64,000 nucleotides of DNA from Paraburkholderia largidicola (GCF_013426895.1 NZ_AP023174.1:1984001-2048000), one strand, 5' to 3'; positions 39,938 to 48,213 are shown, numbered from the stretch's first letter. Numbers and translations are program-made. The notes: generated by a model from the letters alone, not told the origin.

Positions 39938-41008
39938 ATGAGCGAGAACAGCAAAATCGAATGGACCGACCACACCTTCAACCCGTGGGAAGGCTGCCAG
40001 AAAGTCGGGCCCGGCTGCGATCATTGCTATGCCGAGGCACGCAATGCACGGTTCGCCGGCGGTGCCGCGATCAACTGGGGCCCGGGTGCTCCGCGACGCC
40101 GCACGTCGGCGGCGAACTGGCGCAAGCCACTGCAATGGGACAAGGCGCATGCCGAGTTCTTCGCCCAGCACGGACGCCGCCAGCGCGTGTTCTGCGCATC
40201 GCTGGCCGATGTGTTCGACAACGCTGTGCCGGATGCGTGGCGCATGGACCTGTTCAAGCTGATCGGGGATACGCCGAATCTCGACTGGCTCGTCCTCACG
40301 AAGCGGATCGGCAATGTGCGTCCATACACGCAGCGCGACGGGCTCGCCTTCGATTTGATTGGCGACGGCCGCGTGTGGCTCGGCGCGACGATCATTAACC
40401 AGGCAGAAGCTGATCGCGATATTCCAAAGCTGCTCGAGGTGCCCGCCGCCGTCCGCTTCCTCAGCATCGAGCCGATGCTCGGCCCCATCGATCTAAGGCG
40501 ATATCTGGACCCCACGGGTATCACCTGCATGGACGTGTGCCCAGACTCGCACTACATCGACGTCGACGCTGTCGACACGAGCACCGGCGGGGATGAGGTT
40601 GTCCCGCTGTGCCAGCACTGCGGTGCTGTCGCCTCGTGGACAGGGTTCGATGATGGAATCGACTGGGTGATCGCCGGCGGCGAGAGTGGACACGGTGCGC
40701 GACCGATGCATCCGTACTGGGCGCGATCGTTACGCGATCAATGTGCAGCCGCTAACGTGCCGTTCCTGTTCAAGCAATGGGGCGAATGGTATCCGGCGAG
40801 CATCGACAGCGAGGACGACAGAATCTATCTGCCAGATGGATCGCGCGTGCCTCTGAACGATGAAGAAGGCAACACGCGGATTCAATCGCATCTCTGGAGC
40901 TCACATTGGTCTGACCCAGTCACCTGCTATGACATCAGCGCAAGGATCGGCAAGAAGGCAGCTGGCCGCTTGCTCGATGGTCGCACGCACGACGAATTCC
41001 CGGAGTAA
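39938..41008 (+). CDS. Phage Gp37/Gp68-family (DUF5131) protein
   Basis: 356 aa. 'SKIEWTDHTFNPWEGCQKVGPGCDHCYAEARNARFAG' with C20, C27, C30 gives the family's Cys cluster, resembling a radical-SAM-type motif; 'DWLVLTKR', 'VRFLSIEPMLGPIDL' and 'DWVIAGGESGHGARPMHPYWARSLRDQC' complete the Gp37/Gp68 signature. Activity is not known; the family often travels with phage defence cargo. A GGAGGAATCG site precedes the ATG. Confidence 0.88.
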   Translation: MSENSKIEWTDHTFNPWEGCQKVGPGCDHCYAEARNARFAGGAAINWGPGAPRRRTSAANWRKPLQWDKAHAEFFAQHGRRQRVFCASLADVFDNAVPDAWRMDLFKLIGDTPNLDWLVLTKRIGNVRPYTQRDGLAFDLIGDGRVWLGATIINQAEADRDIPKLLEVPAAVRFLSIEPMLGPIDLRRYLDPTGITCMDVCPDSHYIDVDAVDTSTGGDEVVPLCQHCGAVASWTGFDDGIDWVIAGGESGHGARPMHPYWARSLRDQCAAANVPFLFKQWGEWYPASIDSEDDRIYLPDGSRVPLNDEEGNTRIQSHLWSSHWSDPVTCYDISARIGKKAAGRLLDGRTHDEFPE

Positions 41009-41040
41009 GCATGAGTGACCGTCGGAGCCAGCACTATCAC

Positions 41041-41568
41041 CTACAGCTCTTCAAGCCCTGCAGACGCCTCGATCAATGCACGCTTGACGTGACGATCACG
41101 ATAGATGCGCATGCTTCCATAGAAAACGGCGCAATCGTCCTCGTAATCACTAGCACCAATCAGCGTTCCTTTCACATCTACAAATTCTTCACATTTACCG
41201 AAGACTGGAGGCAGATACAGGCGCGTTGTGTCGACTTCATGCAGACCGCTATTGATGTGACATGCCGCGTTACGGCATTCGTTCAAAAGGACGCTGACGT
41301 CGGTAATCTTTTTTGTGACCTGGACGTCATCCGCAAACGTGATCGGCTTACCGGCATTCTTAAGTCTATGGACGCCGTCCGACAGGCAAGCAAGCGCGTA
41401 AGCAAATGCCGCGTGAAATATAACCGTCGGCGCCGCACCTTTCTCGAGAACCCCAGTCGCGAATATTGCAGCACATTCCCTCAATGCGCCGTAAATCCCC
41501 ATTACCTGATTCCAAGATTCAGGCGTCCAATCTTTACGCTGCCGATACGTGACATCGATTTTTTCCAT
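41041..41568 (-). CDS. Reversed accessory gene with HEPN-like RNxxxH motif
   Basis: 175 aa on the minus strand between the Gp37/Gp68 and ASCH genes. Helical throughout (VMGIYGALRECAAIFATGVLEK; IFHAAFAYALACLSDGVHRLK). R99-N100-A-A-C-H104 is the R-(N)-x3-H arrangement of HEPN ribonuclease domains. I infer a possible RNase used in defence. No antitoxin partner is obvious. Plus-strand translation here is a shadow. Confidence 0.6.
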   Translation of the reverse strand: MEKIDVTYRQRKDWTPESWNQVMGIYGALRECAAIFATGVLEKGAAPTVIFHAAFAYALACLSDGVHRLKNAGKPITFADDVQVTKKITDVSVLLNECRNAACHINSGLHEVDTTRLYLPPVFGKCEEFVDVKGTLIGASDYEDDCAVFYGSMRIYRDRHVKRALIEASAGLEEL

Positions 41569-41603
41569 GGCTTTTCTGTCCCAATTTTTAGGGGGATCCT
41601 AGC

Positions 41604-42077
41604 ATGAAGGCTCTTTCCATCCGCCAGCCGTGGGCGTGGCTGATCGTCAGGCCAGATCTCACAGGGGAAGCGCGCTCTGCAGCGATCGCAGCCGGCGTTC
41701 TGAAGGACATCGAAAATCGCAGCTGGCCGACGAAGTTTCGCGGCCGCGTGCTTGTGCATGCGTCGAAGAGTATGACCCGCGCCGAATACGAAGACGCGCA
41801 GGATCCGCTCTGGTCGCGCGGGGGCCCGACGATTGAGCTGCCGCCATTCGATCAGTTGCAACGGGGCGGCATCGTCGGCGCCGTCACCATTACGGCGTGC
41901 ATTGCGCCAGCGGACCGCATCTCGAAATGGCATGTCGACGGAGCCTATGGATTCCGTCTCGTCGACGCGCGCCCCGTTCCATTCGTCGAATGCAAAGGCG
42001 CCCTGCAGTTCTTCGACGTGCCGCCCGACGTCGCCGCGCAGTTGCGCCAGATGCACGAACTCGGAGCGATCGCATGA
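41604..42077 (+). CDS. ASCH-domain protein
   Basis: 157 aa. 'MKALSIRQPWAWLIV' and 'DIENRSWPTKFRGRVLVHASKSMTRAEYEDA', then 'GGIVGAVTITACI' and 'HVDGAYGFRLVDARPVPFVECKGALQFFDVP' are the ASCH fold, which binds RNA or nucleotides. A role in phage RNA regulation is plausible. Preceded by AGGGGGATC. Confidence 0.82.
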   Translation: MKALSIRQPWAWLIVRPDLTGEARSAAIAAGVLKDIENRSWPTKFRGRVLVHASKSMTRAEYEDAQDPLWSRGGPTIELPPFDQLQRGGIVGAVTITACIAPADRISKWHVDGAYGFRLVDARPVPFVECKGALQFFDVPPDVAAQLRQMHELGAIA

Positions 42078-42289
42078 CGACGGAAACTGTGAACCTTGCT
42101 GCAGGCCTCGCCGCACAGATCGATCGCGTAACGACAATCCTTGGTCACTACATCGAGATCGGCCCGGCCGGAGTATTCGGCGCGATGTTTATCCGAGCCT
42201 CGCTCAAACGCGCGACCCAAGCGCTCGCGAGCGTCGATGTCGTCCAGATGATCCAGGCAATCGAAGATCTGAAGGAATACAACGAATGA
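42074..42289 (+). CDS. Small hypothetical phage protein
   Basis: 71 aa, ATGA overlap. Helical (VNLAAGLAAQIDRVTTILGHYIEIG). Unknown. Confidence 0.6.
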   Translation: MTTETVNLAAGLAAQIDRVTTILGHYIEIGPAGVFGAMFIRASLKRATQALASVDVVQMIQAIEDLKEYNE

Positions 42290-42873
42290 CTACCGCCTAC
42301 CCGCTTCAATGGCCGACCGGTCGCAAGCGAACTGAACCGTATCGGCGATCGCGCGCGAAGTTCAGCACCACGTTTGCCGTCGCACGCGACGCCATCGTCG
42401 CGGAGGTTCGCCGACTCGGCGGCCGCGACCTCGTCGTTTCGACAAACGTCCCGTTACGACAGGACGGTCTGCCCTACGCGAACTTTCGCAAGCCCGACGA
42501 CGAAGGCGTCGCCGTCTATTTCACATACGACGGCAAGCAGATGTGTTTCGCGTGCGACCGCTGGGACAAGGTCGAGCACAACATGCTGGCGATCGTCAAA
42601 ACGATCGACGCGCTACGTGGCATCGCGCGCTGGGGCACTGGCGATATGATGGCCGCAGCTTTCACCGGCTTCACAGCCCTGCCCGCCCCGCGCGCGGAGC
42701 GACCTTGGCGGGAAGTACTCGGGCTGCATCCGCACGAAATGAGTCTCGTCGAGGCGCGGCTTGCCTTTCGGCGCCGCGCGAGCGTCGCGCATCCGGACAA
42801 AGGCGGCTCGCACGACGCCATGACCGAACTCAACCTTGCACTGGCCGCCGCCGAAAAGGAGCTGAACCGATGA
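42286..42873 (+). CDS. J-domain-like phage protein
   Basis: 195 aa, ATGA overlap. C-terminal 'SLVEARLAFRRRASVAHPDKGGSHDAMTELNLALAAAEKEL' contains the HPD motif of a DnaJ J-domain (helix II/III), probably recruiting host DnaK. N-terminal ~130 residues are a separate domain with Trp/Arg (VYFTYDGKQMCFACDRW). Phages use such proteins in replication or late folding. Confidence 0.78.
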   Translation: MTTAYPLQWPTGRKRTEPYRRSRAKFSTTFAVARDAIVAEVRRLGGRDLVVSTNVPLRQDGLPYANFRKPDDEGVAVYFTYDGKQMCFACDRWDKVEHNMLAIVKTIDALRGIARWGTGDMMAAAFTGFTALPAPRAERPWREVLGLHPHEMSLVEARLAFRRRASVAHPDKGGSHDAMTELNLALAAAEKELNR

Positions 42874-43097
42874 GCGACTATCTCACCTCGACAGAACTGG
42901 CCGCACTCGTCGATTGCCGGCCGAACCAGCGCGCCGCCATGATCAAGTGGCTCGATCAGAACCATTGGCGCTACGTCGTCGACCGCAACGGCCTGCCGAA
43001 GGTCGCGCGCGCCTATCGCGACATGAAGCTCGGCGTATCAACTGACAAGAAGACATCACGCTACGATGCATCGCCAAACCTCCAAGCGTTCAACTGA
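42870..43097 (+). CDS. DUF4224 excisionase-like protein
   Basis: 75 aa. 'YLTSTELAALVDCRPNQRAAMIKWLDQNHWRYVVDRNGLPKVARAYRDMKLG' is DUF4224, a small winged-helix family found next to integrases, likely a recombination directionality factor. Overlaps the integrase start. Confidence 0.78.
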   Translation: MSDYLTSTELAALVDCRPNQRAAMIKWLDQNHWRYVVDRNGLPKVARAYRDMKLGVSTDKKTSRYDASPNLQAFN

Positions 43098-44283
43098 GCA
43101 ACGCACCGCAAAGAACGAAACCACCGGCGTCGACCGACTGTATAAGCGCACGGGGGCTCGCCGCATCTCGTACTGGTACAAGTTCCCGGACGGCCGCAGC
43201 CAGACTCTGGCCACGGCGCCGCTCGGCGATCGCCACATGATCGCGGTCGCCGAGCGCACCGCGAAGCGCCAGGCGCTCGACATTCAGGCTGGGCAGATCA
43301 TCTCCGGATCCGTGGCCGAGATGATCGAGCGCTTTCGCGATGAAGTCGACCCGATGCATTACCGCGATCAGTCACGCGAGGGCAAGCAGGTCCGCAAAGG
43401 TCAGTATGAGCGCCTCACGCGCTTCTTTGGCCGCATGGCACCGCTCAGTCTGGAGACAATCCACGGCTATCAATATCTCGAACAGCGCGCGAGGGCTGGC
43501 GCGCCGGCCGGCGCCAACAAGGACATGGCGCTGATGACGACGATCTGCAATTACGCGATCCGATGGGGCCTTGTCAAGGCGAATCCGTTCGTTGGGATGA
43601 TGCAGAACAAGACGGAGAAGGACGTCCGCGTGGTCGAACGCGGCCAGGTCGTGCGCTTCTATCTTTGGTCGCTCAAGCAGGAGCAGTCATATCGCACGAT
43701 GGGGCTCGCCGCGATGTTCTGCTACCTCACCGGCTTCCGCGCCGCTGAGATCCGACCGTTTCACATGTCCGGGTTGATCGACGCCGGCGTGCGCGTCGAA
43801 AACGCAAAACGCAGAAAAGGGGAGCGCGCAGTCTATAAACTGCGCGAATGGTCGCTGCGCCTGCGCGTAGTCGTCGAGCGTGCGAAGCGCGACCGCAAAG
43901 TGGCCAGCCTGTTCCTCTTTCCGAATCGTACTGGCCAGCCCTATTCGAAGAGCGGGTGGTCGTCCGTATGGCAGGACGCGATGTATAGCTACATCGGCGC
44001 GTTCGATCCGGAGATCGCGACCGAGTACCAGGCCAAAAAGATGCACGAGGCAGCGCAACGAATCGCGAACCGCATCAATCGACCGATGCGCGGCGCGATG
44101 GAACTGATGATTACCGAGCACGGCGAGTACTTCGCGCTCTCCGACATCCGGCCGACGGCTATCACCGCAAAGCTCGACCAGCGTGACGACGACGCGTACG
44201 ACTTCGCAGCGCACGCAAACCCCAGCACGACGCATCGACACTACGACCGACGCAAGGTCAAAATCGCAAAAGCGACCGAATAA
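43066..44283 (+). CDS. Tyrosine integrase of the prophage
   Basis: 405 aa. N-terminal AP2-like arm domain (ARRISYWYKFPDGRSQTLATA), core-binding SAM-like domain, and a catalytic domain with Arg I in 'LTGFRAAEIR', Lys in 'KRRKGERAVYKL', Arg II in 'LSDIRPTAITAKL' and 'HANPSTTHRHYDRR' with His and the nucleophilic Tyr. The His of the usual HxxR box II is replaced by Ser, which is tolerated in some integrases. Catalyses attP/attB recombination; the attachment site should be near, probably at tRNA-His. Confidence 0.9.
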   Translation: MHRQTSKRSTEQRTAKNETTGVDRLYKRTGARRISYWYKFPDGRSQTLATAPLGDRHMIAVAERTAKRQALDIQAGQIISGSVAEMIERFRDEVDPMHYRDQSREGKQVRKGQYERLTRFFGRMAPLSLETIHGYQYLEQRARAGAPAGANKDMALMTTICNYAIRWGLVKANPFVGMMQNKTEKDVRVVERGQVVRFYLWSLKQEQSYRTMGLAAMFCYLTGFRAAEIRPFHMSGLIDAGVRVENAKRRKGERAVYKLREWSLRLRVVVERAKRDRKVASLFLFPNRTGQPYSKSGWSSVWQDAMYSYIGAFDPEIATEYQAKKMHEAAQRIANRINRPMRGAMELMITEHGEYFALSDIRPTAITAKLDQRDDDAYDFAAHANPSTTHRHYDRRKVKIAKATE

Positions 44284-44374
44284 CTAGCCTTTCGGGATGA
44301 TGCCCCCCAAAGCTCCGAGGCGAACCTTCTCCTCGCGCATCGCAACGATCATTTGCGTTCTACGCTGCTGCATC

Positions 44375-44956
44375 TCATCGGAGGTTGTTGGGTTGCATAC
44401 TGATTGCGCCGCCACCCCCGCCACCACCCCCGCCAAAGAGATATGGCATGACAGCAGCGACCCGCGGAGGCGCCTTCCAATCGAATTTTCCGGCCAAAAC
44501 GAAAGCCTCAATATCAATTAGGTGCCCGTCGGAGTCGTATTCGAACAGCAACATTGCACCTTCCGCGCCGCTGCCGCCGTTGCTGCCCAAGGGGCCACTC
44601 CCGCCACCGCCGCCGCCTCCCGCCGGCCACGCACCATCTCCGCCATGACCGCCGTGAAAGTCGCTTAGAGTAGTTTTGACGCGCTCCGAGTCACTCGATA
44701 AGTCGACAACAGCCGCTTCTTCAGTCTGGGAAGCGCACAGCATCAACCAACGGGAGTGTGCCTCTAGGTCCTCTTGCAGGGAGTCTTCAATCGTGCGGAC
44801 GAGTTTTCCCAGCGCGACTGGCGCGTCTTGAGGCCGTTCTTGAAGATGGCTAGGGAACAAAAGACCAAACAAAGCAAGAGTGCGACCGTAAATCGTGCTG
44901 ATGGGACAGGAAATAAGAGTCGCACCGGAGTGCGTGACGCTTAGCCGATAGGTCAT
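44375..44956 (-). CDS. Poly-glycine protein, partner of the HNH gene
   Basis: 193 aa. Ordered N-terminal ~95 residues (RLSVTHSGATLISCPISTIYGRTLALFGL; VALGKLVRTIEDSLQEDLEAHSRWLMLCAS), then glycine tracts at 113-119 and 175-183 flanking a beta segment (EGAMLLFEYDSDGHLIDIEAFVLAGKFDW). The start overlaps the HNH gene's stop by four bases, so the two are translated together. The glycine tracts resemble those in the HNH partner. Not a family I recognise. Confidence 0.65.
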   Translation of the reverse strand: MTYRLSVTHSGATLISCPISTIYGRTLALFGLLFPSHLQERPQDAPVALGKLVRTIEDSLQEDLEAHSRWLMLCASQTEEAAVVDLSSDSERVKTTLSDFHGGHGGDGAWPAGGGGGGGSGPLGSNGGSGAEGAMLLFEYDSDGHLIDIEAFVLAGKFDWKAPPRVAAVMPYLFGGGGGGGGGAISMQPNNLR

Positions 44957-45423
44957 GCCTTGAGTTCTGGGAAAGAGCTAGCCTGACCGCCGTCACCGCC
45001 GCTGCCGCCGGGCGCTCCGCCTCCACCTCCACCGCCTCCAAACATCCCGCCAGCACCGCCCGCCCCTCCAGTATTTTGGACGTTGAGGATGACGGAGATC
45101 GGGGCAGGAGGCGGGGGGGCACTAAACTCGCCGGAAGACCATTGACGCTGGAGGTCCTCTAACAGTTGCTTGTGATACGTGAGAATCTCGCCATGGGTGA
45201 GATTTTTCGACTGGCGTGTTGTCGAGTCGTAAATGTCGTGATGGTCAAAGCACAAGAAAACAATATTCTCCGGATTGTTGTTCGAAGAATTTTGATCCAG
45301 GTGGGCTAGCTGCCCGCGTTTCACCTTGAGATCTTTATGTAGCCCATAGCAGACGGCGCATCTCCGCCGGCTCTCAGCGAGCAGTCGCGCCTGAACGTCC
45401 TGAGGAATTGCTTTCCGATTCAT
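44953..45423 (-). CDS. HNH-type protein with glycine-rich C-terminus
   Basis: 156 aa. 'RRRCAVCYGL...GQLAHLDQN...NPENIVFLCFDHHDIYD' gives C22-x2-C25, H41, N53 and C58-x2-H61, an HNH nuclease-like zinc site. After residue ~100 the protein is Pro- and Gly-rich (APPPPAPIS; GGAGGAGG; eight-Gly run; PGGSGGDGG). Likely DNA-targeting; cofactor role of the Gly tail unknown. First gene of a two-gene module lying between the integrase and tRNA-His. Confidence 0.72.
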   Translation of the reverse strand: MNRKAIPQDVQARLLAESRRRCAVCYGLHKDLKVKRGQLAHLDQNSSNNNPENIVFLCFDHHDIYDSTTRQSKNLTHGEILTYHKQLLEDLQRQWSSGEFSAPPPPAPISVILNVQNTGGAGGAGGMFGGGGGGGGAPGGSGGDGGQASSFPELKA

Positions 45424-45812
45424 AGTTATCTCGCTCGCGGTTTGTCGCTGTGGCGGTTATCTTGCGGTCCGGTAGTGCAAATACTGCCCGCGGTATCCGA
45501 GACTCCATTGCGAGCAGGGCCGAAGTTTTTCAGAGGTAGCAGCAGTACTAACGTTTCCCGCCGACTACCCACTGCAGTCGGGCGCGTTATTCGACGCGCC
45601 CGCTCACAAAGAAACATCGGGCTCATCCGAAACGTCGCTACTGTGAAAAACGCTGCTTATCACACGCCCCCGAATATTCCTTCTGGTATGCGCGCCGAAC
45701 GAAAAAAGCCCGCACATTGTGCGGGCTTGCTTCCGAAATTCTATTTTCCGTTCCGAATTTCGCTATGTGCAATTCGGGAACACCTTTAACTACTTGATAA
45801 CGCTCAATTCTC
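45424..45812. other. 389-bp intergenic stretch between HNH module and tRNA-His
   Basis: No convincing gene. It holds the tRNA terminator at 45702-45727 and may include an attachment site. A plus-strand ORF here (45442-45789) has no plausible protein character. Confidence 0.6.
45702..45727 (-). terminator. Rho-independent terminator (minus) downstream of tRNA-His
   Basis: Minus strand: AGCCCGCAC-AAT-GTGCGGGCT followed by six T. It ends transcription of dusA/tRNA-His or the tRNA alone. Confidence 0.75.
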
Positions 45813-45889
45813 TGGGGTGGCTGATGGGACTCGAACCCACGACGACAGGAATCACAATCCTGGACTCTACCAACTGAGCTACAGCCACC
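45813..45889 (-). tRNA. tRNA-His (anticodon GTG)
   Basis: 77 nt with encoded CCA. Anticodon loop TTGTGAT within stem CAGGA/TCCTG, T-loop GGTTCGAGTCC, acceptor with the extra G-1 pairing C73 that marks tRNA-His. A common prophage attachment target, and the integrase gene points towards it. Confidence 0.95.
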
Positions 45890-45980
45890 ACTGCACTACA
45901 TCTTCGCCGCCTGCCGCAGAGCGGTGCTCAGCAACGAAGAAGCGAGATTATACAAACACGAACCGTATTTGCAAAGCCCT

Positions 45981-46982
45981 TTATTCAAAGATTTCGCTGG
46001 GCTCGCGCAAATGTTGTCGCGCTTCGTCGAAAATCGCGAGATCGCGCGCCTGGAGTTTCTTGCTGTCCGACAGCACGCGCCGCCATCCGCGCGCACCCGC
46101 CACGCCGCGATACAGCCCCAGCGCATGACGCACAATCGCGCCCGGATACGTGCCGCGCGCGAGTTCCGCGCGGCAGTACTCGATCAGCTTCGCTTCCGCT
46201 TCTTCGCGGGTCGGCGCGGCATCCGTCGAGCCGTAGAAACGCGCGTCGACATCGGCCAGCACGTAAGGGTTGTGATACGCCTCGCGGCCGAGCATCACAC
46301 CGTCGACGTGCTGCAGATGGGCTTCGACTTCGTCGAGCGTCTTGATCCCGCCGTTGATGATGATCTCGAGTTGCGGAAAGTCGCGCTTCAGCCGATACGC
46401 GTAGTCATACTTGAGCGGCGGAATCTCGCGGTTCTCTTTCGGGCTGAGACCTTTGAGGATCGCATTGCGCGCGTGCACGATAAAGACCTCGCAACCGGCC
46501 TCGGCAATCGTGCCGACGAAGTCGCGCACGAACGCGTAGTCTTCGACGTCATCGACGCCGATCCGGTGCTTCACCGTCACGGGCACCGACACCGCATCGC
46601 GCATCGCCTTCACGCAATCGGCGACGAGTTGCGGCTCCTTCATCAGACACGCGCCGAATGCGCCGCGCTGCACCCGCTCCGACGGGCAGCCGCAATTCAG
46701 ATTGATCTCGTCGTAGCCCCACTGTTCGCCGAGTTTTGCCGAGCGCGCCAGATCGTCCGGCTCGCTGCCGCCGAGTTGGAGCGCGACGGGCGCTTCGTCG
46801 GCGGTAAACGCGAGGTGGCGCTCGACGTCGCCGTGGATCAGCGCGCCCGTCGTCACCATCTCCGTATACAGCCAGGTGTGCCGCGACAGCGTGCGGTGAA
46901 ACGAGCGGCAATGGCGATCAGTCCAGTCCATCATGGGCGCCACGGATACGCGGCGGGGACTGTAAACAGGCTTCGAAGACAT
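45981..46982 (-). CDS. dusA: tRNA-dihydrouridine(20/20a) synthase
   Basis: 333 aa, the length of DusA. FMN enzyme that reduces uridine 20/20a in tRNA D-loops. 'VAPMMDWTDRHCRSFHRTLS', 'EINLNCGCPSERVQRGAFGACLM' (catalytic Cys in NCGCPS), 'VKHRIGVDD', 'VHARNAILKGLSPKENREIPPL' and 'GGIKT...LQHVDGVMLGREAYHNPY' are diagnostic of the DusA subgroup. Adjacent to tRNA-His; host chromosome. Confidence 0.95.
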   Translation of the reverse strand: MSSKPVYSPRRVSVAPMMDWTDRHCRSFHRTLSRHTWLYTEMVTTGALIHGDVERHLAFTADEAPVALQLGGSEPDDLARSAKLGEQWGYDEINLNCGCPSERVQRGAFGACLMKEPQLVADCVKAMRDAVSVPVTVKHRIGVDDVEDYAFVRDFVGTIAEAGCEVFIVHARNAILKGLSPKENREIPPLKYDYAYRLKRDFPQLEIIINGGIKTLDEVEAHLQHVDGVMLGREAYHNPYVLADVDARFYGSTDAAPTREEAEAKLIEYCRAELARGTYPGAIVRHALGLYRGVAGARGWRRVLSDSKKLQARDLAIFDEARQHLREPSEIFE

Positions 46983-47323
46983 GAGGCGGCAGACCAGAAA
47001 GAAAACAGCGTGAATTCAGCCCGCAATTTTACCGCAAGCGGGCCCTTCACCCCTCGTTTTGCGCTGCAACAACCCCGGAAGCCCATGATTTCCCTAAGGT
47101 TTTTCCGCCCGCGACGCCTGGTTTATAAGGGCGCATACGCAGCAAAACCCCGCCCAGCCTACCTCCCAGCATTGTTTCTAATCTCAGAATAGTAATTTCA
47201 AATTATCGGCACAAAAAACCGATAGTAGGGGTATACACTGGCTTCCATCGACGTTGCGAACAGACCGCTGCAAAGCAAAGACCGCAACGTCTTACTGAAT
47301 CAAAACATTTCGGAGAGTTCACC
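46983..47323. other. 341-bp divergent intergenic region
   Basis: Between dusA (minus) and the secreted protein gene (plus). Contains an inverted repeat TATCGG...CCGATA near 47202-47223 and a TATACA at about 47232 that may be a -10 of the plus gene. No gene seen. Confidence 0.5.
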
Positions 47324-47590
47324 ATGAAGACCAAGCTTATCGCCGCAGTTCTGATCGCCGCTTCCGCCACGCTGGCTGCTCCCGCTTTCGCAAGCGGCTA
47401 CGGTCCGGCTCCGCACTACAACCCGACGGTTGGCGCACCGGCATCGCAACAAGGCCAGAACGCAGAAACGCTGGCAGCTGAAGCGCAACAAGCCAACGCA
47501 AACGCCTACGGTGGCGTGCAAAACGGTTCGTCGCAAGCTGGCAAGCATGAGCCCGTGACGGGCCCGGGTTCGGTGTTCTTCGGCCACTAA
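47324..47590 (+). CDS. Secreted DUF4148-like protein
   Basis: 88 aa. Signal peptide MKTKLIAAVLIAASATLAAPAFA, then 'SGYGPAPHYNPTVGAPASQQGQNAETLAAEAQQANANAYGG', reminiscent of DUF4148 small periplasmic proteins common in Paraburkholderia. Function unknown; possibly stress-related. Transcription seems to continue through a repetitive tail to the terminator at 47871-47910. Confidence 0.75.
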   Translation: MKTKLIAAVLIAASATLAAPAFASGYGPAPHYNPTVGAPASQQGQNAETLAAEAQQANANAYGGVQNGSSQAGKHEPVTGPGSVFFGH

Positions 47591-47604
47591 GCCGAAGCCG
47601 GACC

Positions 47605-47870
47605 GCAAGCACACAGCAGTTTCGCAGCAGGCAGTACCCAGCAGTATCGAGCAGCACTGGTAGCACGCAGTACTTGCAGTTGTAGTGGTAGTCGAAGTGG
47701 CAGCAGGTAGTCTCGAAGTTGCAGTTCCAGATGTAGCAGTACCGCAATCAAAGCTTGACCGTAGTAAAGCAGTACCGTTGATGGCGAAGTAGCAGTATCT
47801 GGAAGCACCAGTAGTGTGAAGTTGCCGTACCCTGGTAGTACCACGCAGTCTGTTGTTGCAGGTGTAGTTC
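47605..47870. repeat. GCAGTA-rich low-complexity 3' region
   Basis: About 265 bases with six exact GCAGTA and several GTAGTA/GCAGTT/GCAGCA relatives, no convincing reading frame, followed directly by the terminator of the upstream gene. It looks like a repetitive 3' untranslated region or an expanded small RNA/binding array. Confidence 0.6.
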
Positions 47871-47910
47871 AGCCGGATGTTCTTCTGAGAGCATCCGGCT
47901 TTATTTTTTT
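47871..47910 (+). terminator. Rho-independent terminator
   Basis: AGCCGGATG ... CATCCGGCT (9-bp stem) followed by TTATTTTTTT on the plus strand. Ends the transcript of the DUF4148-like gene and its repetitive tail. Confidence 0.85.
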
Positions 47911-47926
47911 GCGCCGTGTAAAACGC

Positions 47927-48178
47927 TCATCCGCCGGCCGCGAGAAGTTCGACATCAATCGCCTCGCGCGCCGCCCGGAATCCCGCTTCGGCCGCCGCGT
48001 GCTCGGTCGACCAGAAGCCGTCGATCGGCACGAGCCGCCAGTCCAGCATCACGGCGTCGTCCTTCAGTATACGGAAGTGCGCCTTGACGCCCGTGAGCAC
48101 CTGCTCGACGCAGACCTCCATCTCGAACTCCTTGTAGCGCTCCTGATAGTCGCCCATGTCGATGCCTTTCGGCTCCAT
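47927..48178 (-). CDS. Conserved hypothetical protein
   Basis: 83 aa from ATG 48178 (MEPKGIDMGDYQERYKEFEMEVCVEQVLTGVKAHFRIL). An alpha/beta mini-domain, 'DWRLVPIDGFWSTEHAAAEAGFRAAREAIDVELL' at the end. Seen only as a small Burkholderiales protein; function unknown. Confidence 0.65.
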   Translation of the reverse strand: MEPKGIDMGDYQERYKEFEMEVCVEQVLTGVKAHFRILKDDAVMLDWRLVPIDGFWSTEHAAAEAGFRAAREAIDVELLAAGG

Positions 48179-48213
48179 CGCGCGTCCCTCCGTCTCAGGT
48201 TCTCTCGTCAGCA

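Noticed and set aside
39363..39941. Plus-strand 192-aa ORF antisense to the DUF6680 gene
   Set aside because: Composition is random; the minus-strand gene has the recognisable domain.
41011..41607. Plus-strand 198-aa ORF over the HEPN-like gene
   Set aside because: Has no family features, while the minus-strand protein is orderly and helical with a conserved motif.
45442..45789. 115-aa plus ORF between HNH pair and tRNA-His
   Set aside because: Arg/Ser-rich, crosses the terminator hairpin, no ribosome site.
47587..47844. Minus ORF over the GCAGTA repeat
   Set aside because: Leu/Tyr-rich product of the repeat; no homology expected and it runs opposite to the gene whose terminator follows the repeat.
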